Positions 5,894-9,138 of a stretch of 9,138 nt of DNA are shown piece after piece. A program made the translations under genes and the position numbers. Origin of the DNA: Actinomycetota bacterium (lineage in GTDB: Bacteria > Actinomycetota > Thermoleophilia > Gaiellales > Gaiellaceae); the NCBI GenBank assembly GCA_013694685.1, contig JACDBY010000055.1:1-9138 (forward strand). Reading direction: 5' to 3'. Below the pieces are notes generated by a model. The model was not told the DNA's origin. It saw only the letters and a list, made by a program, of their open reading frames with translations, and ran no database searches. Positions within the stretch are counted from its first letter, which is position 1, and each line of letters opens with the position of its first letter.

Positions 5894-7885
5894 TCAGGTA
5901 CTCCGGGCGATTCGCGGGTCGGGGCTTGTCCGGCGTCGCGTGGGCGGCTCGCCGACGACCGGTCGGTAGCCGGCGAAGCTCGACTCGAGCACGGCCTCGC
6001 CGCCCGTCAGACCAGCCAGCTGCCCACGCAGGTCAGGGACACGCGCGGCGGCCACGACCGCCTCGATCACCGAGAGATCCTCGCGTACCGACTGAGTCTC
6101 GATGCCCGCGCCGAGGCGGCCGACGGCGGCCAGGACCGCACCGATCGAGCTGGTCGGGATCTCCAAGCTGACGGCCACCACCGGCTCGCAAACCACCGTG
6201 CCGGCGCGCTCGAGTGCCTGCGTGAGCACGAGCCGCGCGAGCTGATGGAAGTCGCGGGCCGTGCTGCCGGGAGCCCGGTAACCGCAGTCGGTCATCGTGA
6301 GTGTGCAGTCGGTGACCCGCCAACCGAAGAGGCCTTCCTCCAGCGCTTCGCGGGCGTACTGCGCCATGAGGTCCACGAATGCGTCGACGGTCTTGTAGAT
6401 GTAGATCGGGACGAGGCGGATGTCGACGTCGAGGCGAAAGACGACGCCCGACCCCTCGGCGGCCGGGTCGATGCGCACGCCGGTCGTCGCGAGGAAGGGG
6501 TTCGCGCTGACAGGCGAGCTCTTGCCCGTGACGTTGGACTGCGTCTTGGCGTGGAGCACTTCGACTGCCTCGCCGGTGCGGACGGGTCGCTCGACGAAGA
6601 CTGTCGTCGTCTCACGGAATTCGACGTCGATGCCGTAATCGGCGGCGAGGGTCGCTCCGATGACCTCCTTCTGAACCTCGCCGTAGAGCGACACGGAGAT
6701 CTCGCCGAGGGCATCGTCCTGGCGGACATCGATGAGCGGGTCTTGCTCGGAGAGCTGACCGAGCGCGACACGAAGTCTCCCGCGATCGTCGGTGTTACGA
6801 GCGACGACGACCGACTCGAGGGCCGGGGGCGCGAACTGGTGGGATCCATCGCCTCCGAGCTCGCCGATGTGGTCGCCGACCTGGATCTCGCCCAGTCCGC
6901 GAAGCTTTGCCACCGAACCTGCCGAGACCAACGGTCGAGAGACTGCGGGCCCACGCTCGAACACGGCGATCTCCGTCACCTTGCCCTCGAGACCGTTGCC
7001 GAACCGCAGCCGGTCGCGAGTGCGAATCGTCCCCGAGAACATCCGTACGTAGGCGACCTTCTCGCCTCCTGGCCCACGTTCGATCTTGAAGACGCTCGCC
7101 GCAGGCGGTCCATCCGAGTCGCCTTCGCCCGTTGGGGGGAGCAGCTCAGCGGCCGCGCTCAGCAACGAGTCAACCCCCGCCCCGGTGAGCGCGGACCCGT
7201 AGAGAACGGGATGAACGAGCGACTGCCTGGTCTGAGACGCGAGCTGCTCGCGGAGGCGCCGATACGGCACGTTCGACTCGTTCTCGACGTATGACGCCAT
7301 GAGCTCCTCGTCATGCTCGGCAAGGGTCTCCGACAGGGCCGAGTGGAATCCGACGGCGTCGTCGCTGAACGGCGTGAACGACGCGCTCCGGCTTCCGAGG
7401 GAGCCTGCGGCGCCAAGGACGACGACCGCCGGCGTCAGACGCTTCGAGATCGCCGCTATCACGCGGGCGTCGTCGGCCCCGGCGCGATCGATCTTGTTCA
7501 CGAAGATCAGCGTCGGGAGACGCAGCCGCTGCAGGGCTCGCATCAGGATCCGCGTCTGCGGCTGGACGCCTTCGACGGCGGAGATCACGAGCACGGCTCC
7601 GTCGAGCACGCTCAGGATCCGTTCGACCTCCGCGATGAAGTCCGGGTGGCCGGGTGTGTCGATCAGGTTGACCTGGAGGTCGCCGAGCTCGAACGAGGCC
7701 ACGGCTGACTTGATCGTGATACCGCGTTGCCGCTCCAACACCAACGAATCCGTGAGCGTCGTGCCGGCATCGACGCTGCCGAGCTCGTCGATGGCGCCTG
7801 CGTCGTAGAGCAGCCGTTCGGTGAGGGTCGTCTTACCGGCGTCTACATGCGCCAGGATCCCGAGGTTCAGTGTTCTGCGTGACAC
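5894..7885 (-). CDS. TetM/OtrA-type tetracycline resistance ribosomal protection protein
   Basis: An EF-G-like GTPase of the ribosomal protection family, which binds tetracycline-blocked ribosomes and dislodges the drug using GTP. Visible motifs are G1 AHVDAGKTT (12-20), the family signature LGSVDAGTTLTD (35-46), G2 RGITI (54-58), G3 DTPGH (76-80), G4 NKID (130-133) and G5 SAL (231-233). Domains II, III, IV and V follow. Domain IV contains the loop GYRAPGSTARDF (535-546), aligned with the YYSPVSTPADF-type loop of TetM that reaches the decoding site and unlike the EF-G tip. The C-terminal VLESSFAGYRPV and PPTRRRT are typical of actinobacterial (OtrA-like) members. The start is GTG 7885, preceded by GGAGGG at 8 bases. 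The annotated end gives 663 aa, but after D656 the next frame encodes the usual NRPEYLMHLARRV tail, ending at TGA 5861-5859. One missing C (GGG 5916-5918 on the plus strand) would give 675 aa. It is more likely intrinsic than acquired, since its composition matches its neighbours. Resistance itself is inferred. Confidence 0.9.
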   Translation of the reverse strand: MSRRTLNLGILAHVDAGKTTLTERLLYDAGAIDELGSVDAGTTLTDSLVLERQRGITIKSAVASFELGDLQVNLIDTPGHPDFIAEVERILSVLDGAVLVISAVEGVQPQTRILMRALQRLRLPTLIFVNKIDRAGADDARVIAAISKRLTPAVVVLGAAGSLGSRSASFTPFSDDAVGFHSALSETLAEHDEELMASYVENESNVPYRRLREQLASQTRQSLVHPVLYGSALTGAGVDSLLSAAAELLPPTGEGDSDGPPAASVFKIERGPGGEKVAYVRMFSGTIRTRDRLRFGNGLEGKVTEIAVFERGPAVSRPLVSAGSVAKLRGLGEIQVGDHIGELGGDGSHQFAPPALESVVVARNTDDRGRLRVALGQLSEQDPLIDVRQDDALGEISVSLYGEVQKEVIGATLAADYGIDVEFRETTTVFVERPVRTGEAVEVLHAKTQSNVTGKSSPVSANPFLATTGVRIDPAAEGSGVVFRLDVDIRLVPIYIYKTVDAFVDLMAQYAREALEEGLFGWRVTDCTLTMTDCGYRAPGSTARDFHQLARLVLTQALERAGTVVCEPVVAVSLEIPTSSIGAVLAAVGRLGAGIETQSVREDLSVIEAVVAAARVPDLRGQLAGLTGGEAVLESSFAGYRPVVGEPPTRRRTSPDPRIARST

Positions 7886-7946
7886 GCGTCATACCCTCCG
7901 AAGTGGTCACAAAGGCCCTTTCGATGGACATGAACGCTGCGCGCAT
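7833..7946 (-). CDS. Possible 37-aa leader ORF overlapping the ribosomal protection gene start
   Basis: ATG 7946 is preceded by GAGGAG with 5 bases between, a good Shine-Dalgarno sequence. It opens a 37-residue frame beginning MRAAFMSIERAFVTTSEG that runs out of frame through the GTG start of the ribosomal protection gene and stops at TAA 7835-7833. The predicted transcription start near 7977 leaves about 30 bases of leader before it. The peptide resembles nothing I recognise. Its value may lie in controlling access of ribosomes to the main gene, as leader peptides do for tet(M) and other resistance genes. It could equally be a chance frame in GC-rich DNA, and its length is too short for codon statistics. 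Confidence 0.3.
   Translation of the reverse strand: MRAAFMSIERAFVTTSEGMTRVTQNTEPRDPGACRRR
7894..7899 (-). promoter_or_regulatory. Ribosome binding site of the ribosomal protection gene
   Basis: GGAGGG on the minus strand ends 8 bases before GTG 7885, which fixes that GTG as the start. The nearby ATG at 7892-7890 is out of frame and too close. This site lies inside the leader ORF described separately, so translation of that ORF would sweep over it. Confidence 0.7.
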
Positions 7947-7967
7947 TGCTGCTCCTCGGTTGGATCG

Positions 7968-7982
7968 GCGCTCGACGAGCGC
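7968..7982. promoter_or_regulatory. Perfect 15-bp palindrome at the predicted transcription start
   Basis: GCGCTCG-A-CGAGCGC is a perfect inverted repeat with seven-base arms around one central base. It begins one base downstream of the predicted -10 box and spans the predicted transcription start of the ribosomal protection gene, a classic position for a repressor operator. It could also fold at the mRNA 5' end as a 5-6 bp hairpin. The binding protein is unknown. Two shorter odd palindromes occur nearby at 7911-7921 and 7877-7887. Confidence 0.5.
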
Positions 7983-7983
7983 A

Positions 7984-8012
7984 AGCATATCGCCGGGAGC
8001 TGAGGAGTTCTA
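7984..8012 (-). promoter_or_regulatory. Predicted promoter of the ribosomal protection gene
   Basis: On the minus strand, TATGCT (7989-7984) fits the TANNNT -10 box. TAGAAC (8012-8007), 17 bases upstream, is a weak -35 matching three positions. The -35 overlaps the stop codon of the upstream SRPBCC gene. A separate promoter here, after a hairpin at the end of that gene, suggests the ribosomal protection gene is transcribed independently of the hypF operon. Confidence 0.4.
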
Positions 8013-8486
8013 GGGCTCTTCCACGGCAGTGGAAGAGCCTGACTGGAGGAGCGCGGCCACACGCTCCCGTCTGTAGTCGAAGATCGTGTCGAGCCACAGC
8101 CTCACCGTGAGCGGCGCGACGAGCGAGGCGAGCGGCTCGAGCGGCAGGCGATAGCTCACGTGGTCGTAGATCTCCGTCCCAGCCGGGACCGCGGTCAAAC
8201 GGTGGGTGTGCTCCCAAAGCGGGTACGGGCCACGGCGCTGGAGATCGGTGAAGCCGTGAGGCGGGTGCCATGCGACGATCTCCGTGCGCCAGCGGATCGG
8301 CACGCCGAAGAGCTGCAGCCGGTAGTCGAGCAGCGAGCCGCGCTCGAGCGTCTCGGGGGCCGAGACGATGCGGAACCGGAGCCACTGCGGCGTGATCACC
8401 TCGAGGTTCCGGGCTTCGGCGAAGAACGCGAATGCTGCCTCGATCGGAACCGGGACAACCTGCGTCCGCTCGAGCGCCCGTCTCAC
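8010..8486 (-). CDS. SRPBCC-fold ligand-binding protein, coupled to hypF
   Basis: A 158-residue single-domain protein of the SRPBCC (START/Bet v 1-like) fold, close in sequence character to the 'SRPBCC_3' group. The N-terminal strand and helix ERTQVVPVPIEAAFAFFAEARN (6-27) are followed by LEVITPQWLRFRI (28-40), LDYRLQLFGVPIRWRTEI (53-70), RRGPYPLWEHTHRL (84-97) and a long C-terminal helix (about 120-146). No signal peptide or membrane segment is seen, so it is cytoplasmic. The fold forms a hydrophobic pocket, but the ligand is unknown. The start is GTG 8486, which overlaps the hypF stop in GTGA, a sign of translational coupling. A longer upstream frame (to 8681) runs through hypF and is rejected. 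Homologues are sometimes labelled epimerase or cyclase by transfer from fusions; no catalytic evidence for that is visible. The gene's 3' end contains a perfect hairpin. Confidence 0.85.
   Translation of the reverse strand: MRRALERTQVVPVPIEAAFAFFAEARNLEVITPQWLRFRIVSAPETLERGSLLDYRLQLFGVPIRWRTEIVAWHPPHGFTDLQRRGPYPLWEHTHRLTAVPAGTEIYDHVSYRLPLEPLASLVAPLTVRLWLDTIFDYRRERVAALLQSGSSTAVEEP
8014..8039 (-). terminator. Perfect 11-bp hairpin inside the 3' end of the SRPBCC gene
   Basis: The arms 8014-8024 and 8029-8039 (GGCTCTTCCAC and GTGGAAGAGCC) pair perfectly around a four-base loop. The structure encodes the last residues of the SRPBCC protein and ends just before its TAG stop. No U-tract follows. 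It lies upstream of the next gene's predicted promoter, so it probably terminates the hypF-SRPBCC transcript or stabilises its 3' end. Confidence 0.55.
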
Positions 8487-9138
8487 GCGGCGCTCGTCCG
8501 GGCGGCCGCGACCGCGGCCTGACCGAAGCTGAGCCCCCCGTCGTTTGGCGGTACCAGCCGGTGCGAGAGCACGCGGAAGCCGTGCGCCTCGAGACGCGTG
8601 GTCGTCGCAGCGAGGAGACGGACATTCTGGAACGTCCCACCCGAGAGGACGACCGTGCGGGGCTCGCCCGCAGCCGCACACGCCTCGGCCGCGCCGGCTG
8701 CGACCGACTCGTGGAACGCGGCCGCGATCTCCTCCCGCGCTCTGCCGGCGGCGAGGTCGTCATGCACGGCGCGCACCAGCGCCGCGCCGTCGCCGAAGCG
8801 CCACGGGTAAGGGTCGGCGCGTCGGTCCGAGGCGAGCTGCTCGAGCTCGATCGCCGCCTGTCCCTCGTAGCTCGTCTCGTCACGGACGCCGAGCACGGCC
8901 GCGACGGCGTCGAAAAGCCGCCCCATTCCCGACGAGAGCGGCGCGTTGACGTTCAGCGCCTTGCGAACCAAGGGCCAGCGCTCGAAGGGAACCGGGCGGT
9001 CGGCGCGCTCGAGGTAGACGGCGGCCATCCGCCAGGGCTCCCGGATCGCGGCCTCGCCGCCCGGCAGCGGCACGGGCTCGAGATGCGCCAGCCGCTCGAA
9101 CCCCGCGAGGTCGCAGCGAAGGATCTCCCCGCCCCAGA
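8483..9138 (-). CDS. hypF: [NiFe]-hydrogenase maturation carbamoyltransferase HypF (C-terminal part)
   Basis: The last 217 residues of HypF are present, and the 5' end lies outside the window. HypF uses carbamoyl phosphate and ATP to make the thiocarboxamide on HypE that becomes the cyanide ligands of the [NiFe] site. The visible part belongs to the Kae1-like domain. It contains WGGEILRCDLAGFERLAHLE then PVPLPGGEAAIREPWRMA, APLSSGMGRLFDAVAAVLGV with SYEGQAAIELEQLA, VVLSGGTFQNVRLL (nucleotide-binding glycine motif), and the ending VPPNDGGLSFGQAAVAA, whose Asp corresponds to the conserved metal-binding Asp of this family. The full protein is usually about 750 residues, so roughly the last 30% is seen. 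The stop TGA overlaps the GTG of the SRPBCC gene by four bases. Other hyp or hydrogenase genes are expected beyond the window edge. Confidence 0.93.
   Translation of the reverse strand, partial: WGGEILRCDLAGFERLAHLEPVPLPGGEAAIREPWRMAAVYLERADRPVPFERWPLVRKALNVNAPLSSGMGRLFDAVAAVLGVRDETSYEGQAAIELEQLASDRRADPYPWRFGDGAALVRAVHDDLAAGRAREEIAAAFHESVAAGAAEACAAAGEPRTVVLSGGTFQNVRLLAATTTRLEAHGFRVLSHRLVPPNDGGLSFGQAAVAAARTSAA

Noticed and set aside
5726..7294. 522-aa plus-strand open frame opposite the ribosomal protection gene
   Set aside because: Antisense to a gene with complete GTPase motifs. Its composition is shadow-like, with no domain.
7867..8883. 338-aa minus-strand frame across the SRPBCC gene and hypF
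   Set aside because: Out of frame with both supported genes, Arg/Ser/Pro-rich and without a domain.

Overview
The window is GC-rich (roughly 68-70% by eye), uses GTG starts freely, and codes densely on both strands. This points to an actinobacterium. The protein character suggests a soil lineage such as Thermoleophilia/Solirubrobacterales, but that placement is inference.

Layout. (1) 1-379, minus strand: the 5' part of a PadR-family repressor gene, cut by the window edge. (2) 380-481: a divergent regulatory region with a predicted leaderless padR promoter inside an inverted repeat, and a predicted sigma-70-type promoter for the plus-strand genes. (3) 482-5664, plus strand: two MMPL/RND-superfamily exporters of 731 and 761 aa flank a MarR-family regulator that carries a one-base frameshift. 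(4) 5665-5893: a convergent gap with a strong 14-bp hairpin. (5) 5894-7885, minus strand: a TetM/OtrA-type ribosomal protection GTPase whose last residues appear to be lost through a second one-base frameshift. (6) 7886-8009: its promoter/leader, with a perfect 15-bp palindrome at the predicted transcription start and a small leader ORF with its own Shine-Dalgarno sequence. (7) 8010-9138, minus strand: a small SRPBCC-fold protein translationally coupled (GTGA overlap) to the 3' end of hypF, the [NiFe]-hydrogenase maturation carbamoyltransferase.

Functionally, the plus-strand block looks like a locally regulated export cassette: PadR controlling divergent MMPL-1, and MarR next to MMPL-2. The adjacent ribosomal protection gene gives the region a self-protection/antibiotic-resistance theme. 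The hypF-SRPBCC pair is probably the tail of a separate hydrogenase-maturation operon.

The two frameshifts both lie at three-base homopolymers and both restore family-typical sequence when one base is corrected. Sequencing error is therefore as likely as real gene decay. I found no CRISPR array, tRNA, rRNA, insertion sequence or clearly unprecedented system. The most unusual features are the architecture of the ribosomal protection gene's leader and the hypF-coupled SRPBCC gene.
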